Shown: positions 57,240-64,000 of the stretch, one piece after another
Layout: each line of letters begins with the position of its first letter
How positions within the stretch are numbered: position 1 is the stretch's first letter
DNA from: Nitrosomonas sp.
GTDB taxonomy: Bacteria > Pseudomonadota > Gammaproteobacteria > Burkholderiales > Nitrosomonadaceae
Direction: 5' to 3'
Assembly (NCBI GenBank): GCA_028577615.1
Contig: JAJSDU010000002.1
Coordinates: 1 to 64,000 of the forward strand
DNA length: 64,000 nt
Made by a program: the position numbers and the translations under genes
The notes under the pieces: model-generated
The model's input: only the letters and a program-made list of their open reading frames with translations
Database searches by the model: none
Told to the model about the DNA's origin: nothing

Positions 57240-57746
57240 CTACGCATGCGTTATTCCGGCGCTACCGTCTTCCGCATAAGGATTGTCAAAGCCCAGCCGC
57301 GCAAGGATTGCGATTTCTTTTCGCTCCATAATGACAGCTTCATCATCCTCTACATGATCATAGCCTTGTGCGTGCAGAACGCCGTGAACCGTCAGGTGTG
57401 CATAATGCGCCAGCAGTGCTTTACGCTGGCGCTGCGCTTCCTGCTCGACAACCTCTGCGCATAACACAATATCGGCGGATAACAAATCCGCCTCGTCATA
57501 AACAAAAGTCAGTACATTGGTCGCATAATCCTTGCCGCGGTAATCATGATTCAAAGCGCGTCCTTCCGTCCCGTTCACGATGCGGATGGTAATTTCAATC
57601 TGCCGCTCAATCGCGGACTTGACCCAGCGCCGGAATTGCGAGCGTGCCGGTAGATTCGCCGGATCTGCATGATCTGCCACATATTGCACAGTCAGACTGA
57701 ATGATTTCAGCTCCACCGTATTCCGGCAGCCTGCAATCAGAGGCAT
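57240..57746 (-). CDS. ybeY: Endoribonuclease YbeY
   Basis: This 168-residue zinc protein acts in 16S rRNA maturation and ribosome quality control. The zinc site motif HGVLHAQGYDH is present, together with IRIVNGTEGRALNHDYRGKDYATNVLTF. The start is directly next to the phoH stop. The final residues after the motif are slightly longer than average. Confidence 0.94.
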   Translation of the reverse strand: MPLIAGCRNTVELKSFSLTVQYVADHADPANLPARSQFRRWVKSAIERQIEITIRIVNGTEGRALNHDYRGKDYATNVLTFVYDEADLLSADIVLCAEVVEQEAQRQRKALLAHYAHLTVHGVLHAQGYDHVEDDEAVIMERKEIAILARLGFDNPYAEDGSAGITHA

Positions 57747-58754
57747 TTATTCAGCCGCCCCCTGCGGTTTCCGGTCATGTTTTTCATAAGCATCGACGAT
57801 GCGCTGCACGAGCGGATGCCGAACCACATCGCTGGACTGAAAATAAGTGAATGCGATACCACGAATGTCCCTGAGCACCTGCTTGGCATCCACCAGACCA
57901 CTTTTCTGATGCTTGGGTAAATCTATTTGCGTAATATCGCCGGTAATAACCGCTTTTGATCCAAAACCGATACGCGTCAGAAACATTTTCATTTGTTCAG
58001 GTGTTGTATTTTGTGCTTCATCCAGAATAATGAACGACTGATTCAGCGTGCGTCCGCGCATAAAAGCCAGCGGAGCAACCTCTATCGCCTGACGCTCAAA
58101 TTGCTTACTGGTTTTATCAAAACCCATCAAATCATACAGTGCATCGTAGAGCGGTCTCAGATAAGGATCCACCTTCTGTGTCATGTCTCCCGGCAGAAAA
58201 CCAAGACGCTCTCCGGCCTCCACGGCCGGTCTGACCAGAATCAAACGGGTAACCAGTCCGCGTTCCAGCGCATCCACAGCACTGGCAACGGCAAGATAGG
58301 TCTTGCCGGTTCCCGCCGGTCCAATTGCAAAAGTAATATCGTGATCCTGTATCTGCTGCAAGTATTGCGCCTGCCGCTCAGTTCGTCCGCATAAATTAGC
58401 CCGCTGTGTCAGCAGAACGGGCGAGATATTCTCCATGATGGTCAATCTCTCGTCCAACGGATGGAACTTGGTATGCCGTACATTATCAGGATTCTTGGCT
58501 TCGATCAGGCCAAGCTGAATCTGCTCCAGACTGAGGTGCTGGCGCGACTGATCGTAAAACCGGCGCAGCACGTCCGCTGCAAGCCTGGTTCTGGCAGAAT
58601 CACCATACAGACTGAATCGCTCACCGCGTCTTGAAATCGTGACATCAAGCGCGGTTTCGACCTGCTTCAGATTCTCGTCAAGCGCGCCGCATAAATTAGC
58701 CAGTCGCTGATTATCCGCCGGTGTAAAGGAAAGCTCTAGGGATTTTGATTTCAA
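57747..58754 (-). CDS. phoH: PhoH-like ATPase YbeZ
   Basis: This 335-residue protein has an N-terminal KH-like part and the PhoH ATPase domain with Walker A GPAGTGKT, the conserved RLILVRPAVEAGERLGFLPG and Walker B FIILDEAQNTTPEQ. It acts with YbeY in RNA metabolism. The start is 80 bp after miaB and the stop is adjacent to the ybeY start. Confidence 0.95.
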   Translation of the reverse strand: MKSKSLELSFTPADNQRLANLCGALDENLKQVETALDVTISRRGERFSLYGDSARTRLAADVLRRFYDQSRQHLSLEQIQLGLIEAKNPDNVRHTKFHPLDERLTIMENISPVLLTQRANLCGRTERQAQYLQQIQDHDITFAIGPAGTGKTYLAVASAVDALERGLVTRLILVRPAVEAGERLGFLPGDMTQKVDPYLRPLYDALYDLMGFDKTSKQFERQAIEVAPLAFMRGRTLNQSFIILDEAQNTTPEQMKMFLTRIGFGSKAVITGDITQIDLPKHQKSGLVDAKQVLRDIRGIAFTYFQSSDVVRHPLVQRIVDAYEKHDRKPQGAAE

Positions 58755-58834
58755 TGTAGCGCGATGCAGTTAGGATATTTTGATTTTCTCAACAGAAAGC
58801 AAACTTTGCAAGTAAAACGCCAAAGATTACAACC

Positions 58835-60163
58835 TTAGATACCGGCAACCTCGCCGCGCAGGGAATGCGACAACGCTTCTGTAATACGGATATCGACAAA
58901 ACGGCCGATCAATGCCCTGTCTCCGGAAAAATTGACCACGCGATTATTATCGGTACGGCCAAAAATTTCATCGTCATTTTTTTTGGAAACACCTTCAACC
59001 AGAACCCGTTGCGTGCTGCCGACCATATCCAGGCCGATCTTCCGCGACTGCTGCTGGATTTGCGCCTGTAAACGCTGCAACCGCTCCAATTTCACCGATT
59101 GCGGTGTACCATCCGGCAAATCGGCAGCCGGCGTACCTGGGCGCGCGCTATAAATGAAGCTGTAAGAATCATCAAAATTCAGTTCCTTGACCAGCTGCAT
59201 TGTCGCTTCGAAGTCCGCCTCTGTCTCGCCGGGAAATCCGACGATAAAATCGGACGACAGCGATATTCGCGGACGAATATCACGCAGCCGGCGCACAATG
59301 GATTTGTATTCGAGTACACTGTAACCACGCTTCATCGCGGCGAGTATTCTGTCCGAACCGGACTGCACCGGCAAATGCAAATGACTGACGAGTTTGTGCA
59401 GGGTACTATACGACGTAATGAGCCGGGCCGTGAATTCCTTGGGATGCGATGTCGTATAGCGAATGCGTTCGATACCAGGTATTTCGTGGATGTATTCAAT
59501 CAGCAGCGCAAAATCGGCAATACCGCCATCGTCCACCACGCCCAGATAAGCATTGACATTCTGTCCCAGCAAGGTAATTTCCTTGACGCCCTGATCGGCC
59601 AGCACGGCAACTTCCGTCAACACATCACCCAGTGGTCTCGATACTTCTTCACCGCGCGTATAAGGCACTACGCAGTAACTGCAATACTTGCTGCAACCTT
59701 CCATAATGGAAACAAAAGCTGTTGCACCTTCGGTACGAGCGGGCGGCAGGTGGTCGAATTTTTCAATTTCCGGAAAAGTGATATCCACCTGAGAGCAGCC
59801 AGTCGTTCTGCGTTTCTCGATCAGTTCAGGCAGCCGGTGCAGCGTCTGAGGACCAAAAACGATATCGACGAATGGCGCGCGGCTGACGATAGCCTTGCCT
59901 TCCTGGCTTGCCACGCATCCGCCGACACCGATCAACAGATTGGGATTGGCCGCCTTGAGATGCTTGACACGCCCCAGATCATGAAATACTTTTTCCTGCG
60001 CCTTTTCGCGTACCGAGCAGGTATTAAACAGAATAACATCCGCCTGCGCCGGATCGTCGGTGGATTCCATGCCATGCGCGACATGCAGCACGTCGGCCAT
60101 CTTGCCCGAGTCGTACTCATTCATCTGACAGCCAAAGGTTTTAATATAGAGTTTGTTGCTCAC
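58835..60163 (-). CDS. miaB: tRNA-2-methylthio-N6-dimethylallyladenosine synthase MiaB
   Basis: MiaB methylthiolates i6A37 of tRNAs. The 442-residue protein has N-terminal cluster cysteines C12, C49 and C83, radical-SAM cysteines C157, C161 and C164 (CSKYCSYC) and a TRAM domain. The opening [18 protein letters not shown] is a MiaB signature that separates it from rimO. The start overlaps the end of the upstream small gene by 4 bp. Confidence 0.97.
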   Translation of the reverse strand: MSNKLYIKTFGCQMNEYDSGKMADVLHVAHGMESTDDPAQADVILFNTCSVREKAQEKVFHDLGRVKHLKAANPNLLIGVGGCVASQEGKAIVSRAPFVDIVFGPQTLHRLPELIEKRRTTGCSQVDITFPEIEKFDHLPPARTEGATAFVSIMEGCSKYCSYCVVPYTRGEEVSRPLGDVLTEVAVLADQGVKEITLLGQNVNAYLGVVDDGGIADFALLIEYIHEIPGIERIRYTTSHPKEFTARLITSYSTLHKLVSHLHLPVQSGSDRILAAMKRGYSVLEYKSIVRRLRDIRPRISLSSDFIVGFPGETEADFEATMQLVKELNFDDSYSFIYSARPGTPAADLPDGTPQSVKLERLQRLQAQIQQQSRKIGLDMVGSTQRVLVEGVSKKNDDEIFGRTDNNRVVNFSGDRALIGRFVDIRITEALSHSLRGEVAGI

Positions 60164-60549
60164 TGAAAAAATGGGATAGAAAAAAGTTTTTTCGGATTCT
60201 GCTGTTCAAGAAGTCTTGCCTCCTCTCTGGCCAGTGCAATCTCTTCCGGCGTCAAGAACCAGATGCGGTACACCAAGCCCATGCTATCGACCTGATATCG
60301 GATATAACCGGTTTTATTCAACATGCCCGGCATGACAATGCGATTATCGGTATCACGGATTTGGCCACCGACACCCATAATCATGATTTCCTTCTCCTTA
60401 TCAATTTTAAATTGCGGATACGAATAGGATTTCAACATTCCGAATTTACTATCCAATGGAAAATTTCTGACAAGCTGCGCATAACTCTGATTGATCATGC
60501 AAATCAGCAGGATCAGTATCAAGCCTTGCAGCAGCTGCGGTGTTTTCAT
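60160..60549 (-). CDS. Hypothetical exported protein before miaB
   Basis: This 129-residue protein starts at the ATG at 60549 (MKTPQLLQG) with a signal-like segment ([15 protein letters not shown]). The rest ([52 protein letters not shown]) looks like a small beta-rich domain. A longer frame to 60582 exists. It overlaps miaB by 4 bp, so it is transcribed with it. The function is unknown. Confidence 0.7.
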   Translation of the reverse strand: MKTPQLLQGLILILLICMINQSYAQLVRNFPLDSKFGMLKSYSYPQFKIDKEKEIMIMGVGGQIRDTDNRIVMPGMLNKTGYIRYQVDSMGLVYRIWFLTPEEIALAREEARLLEQQNPKKLFSIPFFQ

Positions 60550-60594
60550 CGTCGTGTGAGCATCAACCAAACAGATACGCAAATCCAGGCAGAA

Positions 60595-60670
60595 TGGTGG
60601 CGAATCAGGGATTTGAACCCCGGACCAACGGATTATGATTCCGCTGCTCTAACCACTGAGCTAATTCGCC
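60595..60670 (-). tRNA. tRNA with CAU anticodon, probably tRNA-Ile2
   Basis: A full cloverleaf can be drawn: 7-bp acceptor GGCGAAT/ATTCGCC, a D arm with GCTC...GAGC, anticodon stem GCGGA/TCCGT with loop ATCATAA, a T arm with TTCAAAT, and an encoded CCA. The anticodon CAU fits elongator Met or the lysidine-modified Ile2. AGCTCAGTGGTTAGAGCAG and TAATCCGTTGGTC resemble Ile2 (ileX) more than Met tRNAs as recalled. Initiator tRNA is excluded by the paired first base and the lack of three G-C pairs in the anticodon stem. Confidence 0.9.
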
Positions 60671-60838
60671 ACACGTAAAGATAAGAGGCAGCATTTTGCC
60701 TCTGCCAAACAAGCTTGTCAAGATCAAAAACTTGAATTGACAAGGGCTTATGCATTACATAGTTCAATCCAAACAATTTTCCAAGAATTGTCATCAGACT
60801 CACTCGAGTCCGAATTGTTCCTTGACTCTTGCCAGAAT

Positions 60839-62650
60839 CTAGGCTGCCACGCGCGATGCGCGTTTACGTTCATGTTCGAGCAGCAGTTTCTTACGGATAC
60901 GGATGGTTTTCGGCGTAATTTCGACCAGCTCGTCATCGGCGATAAACTCAATTGCCGATTCCAGCGTCAGTTGTATCGGCGGCGTCAGAACAACAGCCTC
61001 ATCCGTGCCGGAAGCGCGAAAATTAGTCAATTGCTTGCCCTTGACCGGATTGACGATCAGATCGTTATCGCGACTGTGAATACCAATCACCATACCTTCA
61101 TACAATCGGTCACCGGGACTGACGAACATGCGGCCGCGTTCCTGCAGTTTCCACAGCGCATAGGCCACGGCCTCGCCAGCCTCACCCGAAATCAGCACGC
61201 CGTTCCGGCGCGGTGGAATATCCGACCGGATCGGCGCGAATTCATCAAATACGTGGCTGATCAGACCAGTACCGCGTGTCATTGTCAAAAACTCCGACTG
61301 AAAACCGATCAAACCGCGCGCGGGAATGCGGTAATCCAGCCTCACCCGGCCTTTACCATCGGAAACCATGTCCTGCAATTCACCGCGCCGCTCTCCCAGC
61401 GCTTCCATGACTGCGCCCTGATTGGCTTCTTCCATATCGACCGTCAACATTTCGAACGGCTCGCATTTGACACCATCGATTTCCCGCACGACGACTCTGG
61501 GGCGAGATACTGCCAGCTCGTAGCCTTCTCTGCGCATGTTCTCCAGCAAAATCGTCAAATGCAATTCGCCGCGACCGGAAATCAGAAATGCATCGGTATC
61601 GCCAGTCTCTTCCATACGCATGGCGACATTGGTCAACAGCTCTTTTTCCAGGCGCTCGCGCAGCTGACGACTGGTGACAAATTTGCCCTCTTGTCCGGCA
61701 AAAGGCGAGGTATTGACCTGAAACGTCATCGATATCGTCGGCTCATCCACCAGGCTGATTGGTAACGCCTCAGGACGATCGACATCGGCGATGGTCGTAC
61801 CGATGCTGAGTTCATCAATGCCATTAATCGAGACGATATCTCCGGCCATCGCCTCGCCGACCTGCTCACGCTCCAATCCACGGAAACAAAGCACCTGATT
61901 GACTTTTCTGCGGGCCACCCTATCACCCGTCATCACCATGACTTCCTGTCCGGGCTTCAGTCGCCCGCGCCGTATGCGTCCGATACCAATACGCCCGACA
62001 AAGCTCGAATAATCCAGCGAACTGATCTGCAGCTGCAATGGCTCATCCGGGTTTCCTTCGGGAGACGGCACGTGTTCGACGATGGCATCAAACAATGGCC
62101 GCATATCCATACTTGGCGTGTTGTAATCCAATGTGGCATAACCATTTAACCCTGATGCATAAATCACCGGAAAATCAAGTTGCGCGTCGTTTGCGCCCAG
62201 CTTGTCAAACAAATCGAATGTCTGATCGACAGCCCAATCCGGACGCGCGCCCGGCCGGTCGATCTTGTTCACCACGACGATGGGGTTTAACCCCAATGCC
62301 AGCGCTTTCCTGGTTACAAACCGCGTCTGCGGCATCGGGCCTTCAACAGCATCGATCAACAGCAGAACACCATCAACCATCGACAGCACGCGCTCCACTT
62401 CCCCGCCAAAGTCCGCGTGTCCTGGTGTATCGACGATATTAATATGAACGCCTTCATAATCAATTGCGCAGTTCTTGGCTAGAATGGTAATGCCGCGCTC
62501 GCGTTCAATATCATTCGAGTCCATCACGCGCTCGGATACCTGCTGATGCGCTGCAAAAGTCCCCGCCTGGTGCAAGAGCTTGTCAACCAGCGTGGTTTTA
62601 CCGTGGTCGACATGCGCGATAATGGCGATATTACGAATAGAACGAGACAT
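60839..62650 (-). CDS. typA: Ribosome-associated GTPase TypA/BipA
   Basis: This 603-residue translational GTPase has G1 [10 protein letters not shown]3 [11 protein letters not shown]4 [12 protein letters not shown], then domain II, two alpha/beta domains and the TypA C-terminal domain (about 480-590). It binds ribosomes and aids 50S assembly and stress growth. GAGGA stands before the ATG at 62650. A tRNA gene lies 169 bp downstream on the same strand. Confidence 0.97.
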   Translation of the reverse strand: MSRSIRNIAIIAHVDHGKTTLVDKLLHQAGTFAAHQQVSERVMDSNDIERERGITILAKNCAIDYEGVHINIVDTPGHADFGGEVERVLSMVDGVLLLIDAVEGPMPQTRFVTRKALALGLNPIVVVNKIDRPGARPDWAVDQTFDLFDKLGANDAQLDFPVIYASGLNGYATLDYNTPSMDMRPLFDAIVEHVPSPEGNPDEPLQLQISSLDYSSFVGRIGIGRIRRGRLKPGQEVMVMTGDRVARRKVNQVLCFRGLEREQVGEAMAGDIVSINGIDELSIGTTIADVDRPEALPISLVDEPTISMTFQVNTSPFAGQEGKFVTSRQLRERLEKELLTNVAMRMEETGDTDAFLISGRGELHLTILLENMRREGYELAVSRPRVVVREIDGVKCEPFEMLTVDMEEANQGAVMEALGERRGELQDMVSDGKGRVRLDYRIPARGLIGFQSEFLTMTRGTGLISHVFDEFAPIRSDIPPRRNGVLISGEAGEAVAYALWKLQERGRMFVSPGDRLYEGMVIGIHSRDNDLIVNPVKGKQLTNFRASGTDEAVVLTPPIQLTLESAIEFIADDELVEITPKTIRIRKKLLLEHERKRASRVAA

Positions 62651-62854
62651 AAAGTAAATTCCTCAAAAATAAGCTTTTATTGATTGCACAACAGGACGCA
62701 ATTATACCAGTCTGCTGGCAAGGTTAATATCCGGCCAGCCAGCTAGACGCATAAATACAATGCAAAAACAGAGATCAACCTGGAAAGAAAAAACGAATGA
62801 GAATGAAACATCTGCAGGATAACGGCAACTGACGATCAGGATTAATGGACTAGC

Positions 62855-63394
62855 TCACGCGGATAATGTGTTCTGATAACGGGCCATGGCTTCGACAATT
62901 AATCGCTTGGCCTCGCTGGCATCACACCAATCGCCGATCTTCACCCACTTTCCAGGTTCCAGATCCTTGTAATGTTCAAAAAAATGTGCAATCTGACTGA
63001 GGGTAATTTCCGGCAGATCGTCATAATTGAAAACATTCTCGTAGCGTTTGGTCAGATGTGGAGAAGGCACGGCAACAATCTTTTCGTCCCGTCCGGCATT
63101 GTCTTCCATCACCAGCACACCGATCGGCCGTACGTTGATCACACAGCCTGGCACCAACGGGCGCGTGTTGCATACCAGCACATCGATCGGGTCGCCATCA
63201 TCGGACAGCGTGTTGGGTACAAATCCGTAATTACCGGGATAAGCCATTGGCGTATGCAGAAAACGATCGACCACCAGTGTACCGGAATTTTTGTCGAGCT
63301 CATACTTGATGGGATGACCGCCAATCGGCACCTCAATCAGTACATTAACGTCTTCCGGGACGTTGTTGCCGCTGGGTATAGCTTCGATGCGCAT
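62855..63394 (-). CDS. ppa: Inorganic pyrophosphatase
   Basis: This 179-residue family I pyrophosphatase has the metal-binding signature DGDPIDVLV and the conserved [14 protein letters not shown] and [14 protein letters not shown] stretches. It hydrolyses PPi from biosynthetic reactions. The ATG at 63394 has AAGGAG 8 bp upstream; a TTG two codons earlier is rejected. A TATAAT box lies 35 bp before the start. Confidence 0.95.
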   Translation of the reverse strand: MRIEAIPSGNNVPEDVNVLIEVPIGGHPIKYELDKNSGTLVVDRFLHTPMAYPGNYGFVPNTLSDDGDPIDVLVCNTRPLVPGCVINVRPIGVLVMEDNAGRDEKIVAVPSPHLTKRYENVFNYDDLPEITLSQIAHFFEHYKDLEPGKWVKIGDWCDASEAKRLIVEAMARYQNTLSA

Positions 63395-63428
63395 GCGCAA
63401 TGCTCCTTACGCTGTAAAAAAAGAACGA

Positions 63429-63457
63429 ATTATAACGTATAGAAATAATTAACATGC
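63429..63457 (-). promoter_or_regulatory. Probable promoter of ppa
   Basis: On the minus strand a perfect TATAAT (63429-63434) lies 35 bp upstream of the ppa ATG. The matching -35 region near 63452-63457 is only weakly similar to consensus. Confidence 0.4.
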
Positions 63458-63672
63458 TTTTTTATAAGGAAATCCAGAAATGTAGCGTATCAGTCACGCT
63501 GGCCGATCGATAAAAAATCCGGAGATGAATGGAATTTAAAAAACACCAGACGCGAAACAGCCCTGACTACAGCGAAAGAGAATGAGTACTGTGCTATAGG
63601 CCAAGCTGTTTCATGGATCATACTTTCGCCAGGCAGCAGCACTCTCCCGGATATTCGGACAGCAAGCCGGTT

Positions 63673-64000
63673 TTACCTGCGTGGCAACCTGTTATTCGGT
63701 CTGCCGAAACAGTAACCCTGCGCCAGATCGATACCAAGCTTTCTGACGCTTTCAAAGATGGCTTCATTCTCGACATATTCGGCCACTGTCATTTTGCCAA
63801 GCGCTTTGGCCACTTCCACCATGGCTTTGACAAAAATCTGATTTTCCCGGTTGTTCGCCAGATCACTGATAAAAGCGCCGTCAATTTTCAGAATCTCCAC
63901 CTCCAGATATTTCAGATAGCCAAACGTCGAAAACCCGCTGCCAAAATCATCCAGACACACTGTGCAACCCGCCTGATGGATCGCTTCAATGAACCGCTGC
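63673..64000 (-). CDS. EAL-domain protein, C-terminal part only
   Basis: The open frame runs past the right edge, so only about 108 C-terminal residues are visible. They form the second half of an EAL cyclic-di-GMP phosphodiesterase domain: CLDDFGSGFSTFGYLKYL (the DDFG metal loop), ILKIDGAFI (the catalytic Lys region), VAEYVEN in place of the more usual AEGVE, and the terminal GYCFGRP. The metal-binding acidic residues and Lys are kept, so activity is plausible. Upstream sensor or GGDEF domains, if any, lie outside. Confidence 0.85.
   Translation of the reverse strand, partial: QRFIEAIHQAGCTVCLDDFGSGFSTFGYLKYLEVEILKIDGAFISDLANNRENQIFVKAMVEVAKALGKMTVAEYVENEAIFESVRKLGIDLAQGYCFGRPNNRLPRR

Noticed and set aside
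59099..60166. Plus-strand open frame of 355 codons opposite miaB
   Set aside because: It mirrors the whole miaB gene, has no ribosome site and no recognisable domain, while the minus strand has all MiaB motifs.
60737..61765. Plus-strand open frame of 342 codons opposite typA
   Set aside because: It is a shadow of the typA coding strand, with composition and frame relation expected of an antisense frame.

Overview
The window looks like a chromosomal segment of a betaproteobacterial ammonia oxidiser, most likely Nitrosomonas or a close relative. The best clue is a 103-residue precursor at 14801-15112. Its predicted 81-residue mature cytochrome c matches what I recall of Nitrosomonas europaea cytochrome c-552. 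The housekeeping blocks (lipA-lipB-ybeD-dat-dacA, miaB-phoH-ybeY-corC, ligA-hpt-mtnP-def) are typical proteobacterial arrangements. No database was searched, so family names rest on motifs and recall.

Region 1 (1-9.75 kb) is a minus-strand type I-C CRISPR-Cas locus with extra parts. Reading in the direction of transcription, the genes are: a WYL-domain regulator, a HIRAN-domain protein with a Tat-type signal, cas3, cas5c, cas8c, cas7c, a HicB-like antitoxin, a HicA-like toxin, cas4, cas1 and cas2. A leader and the start of a CRISPR array follow. The hicBA pair sits between effector and adaptation genes with the same very short spacings as the cas genes (2-nt gap, 4-nt overlap, 1-nt overlap). 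Within cas8c, a perfect AAGGAGG followed 8 nt later by an in-frame GTG marks an internal start for the 124-residue small subunit Cas11c. This locus is the strongest candidate here for an unusual system: interference, adaptation, toxin-antitoxin, regulator and HIRAN genes in one apparent operon.

Region 2 (10-19 kb) holds a PF10023-type aminopeptidase lipoprotein, an unknown lipoprotein and a three-gene cluster of a secreted EndoU-type nuclease, a small acidic putative immunity protein and a secreted beta-rich protein. After these come rimO, cytochrome c-552, an OsmC-like protein, an XRE regulator and a PspA-like/membrane-protein pair. Small palindromic repeat elements are interspersed.

Region 3 (19-36 kb) is a complete Tad/Flp pilus locus. 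The Flp pilin, prepilin peptidase, an isoprenylcysteine-methyltransferase-like protein and an AAA+ ATPase are on the plus strand. They converge on a minus-strand run of rcpC/cpaB, rcpA/cpaC, a small lipoprotein, tadG, two TadE/F-like pseudopilins, tadZ/cpaE, tadA, tadB, tadC and two TPR lipoproteins. A large exported protein is encoded upstream of it.

Region 4 (36.5-64 kb) is mostly housekeeping: lipoate synthesis, D-amino acid and peptidoglycan metabolism, NAD-dependent DNA ligase with a purine/methylthioinosine salvage pair and peptide deformylase, an MFS carrier, mnmA, two Nudix hydrolases, an L,D-transpeptidase, recJ, corC-ybeY-phoH-miaB, a CAU tRNA, typA and inorganic pyrophosphatase. 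An EAL-domain gene runs off the right edge. A second copy of the 140-160 bp palindromic repeat seen at 16.7 kb lies at 46.6 kb.
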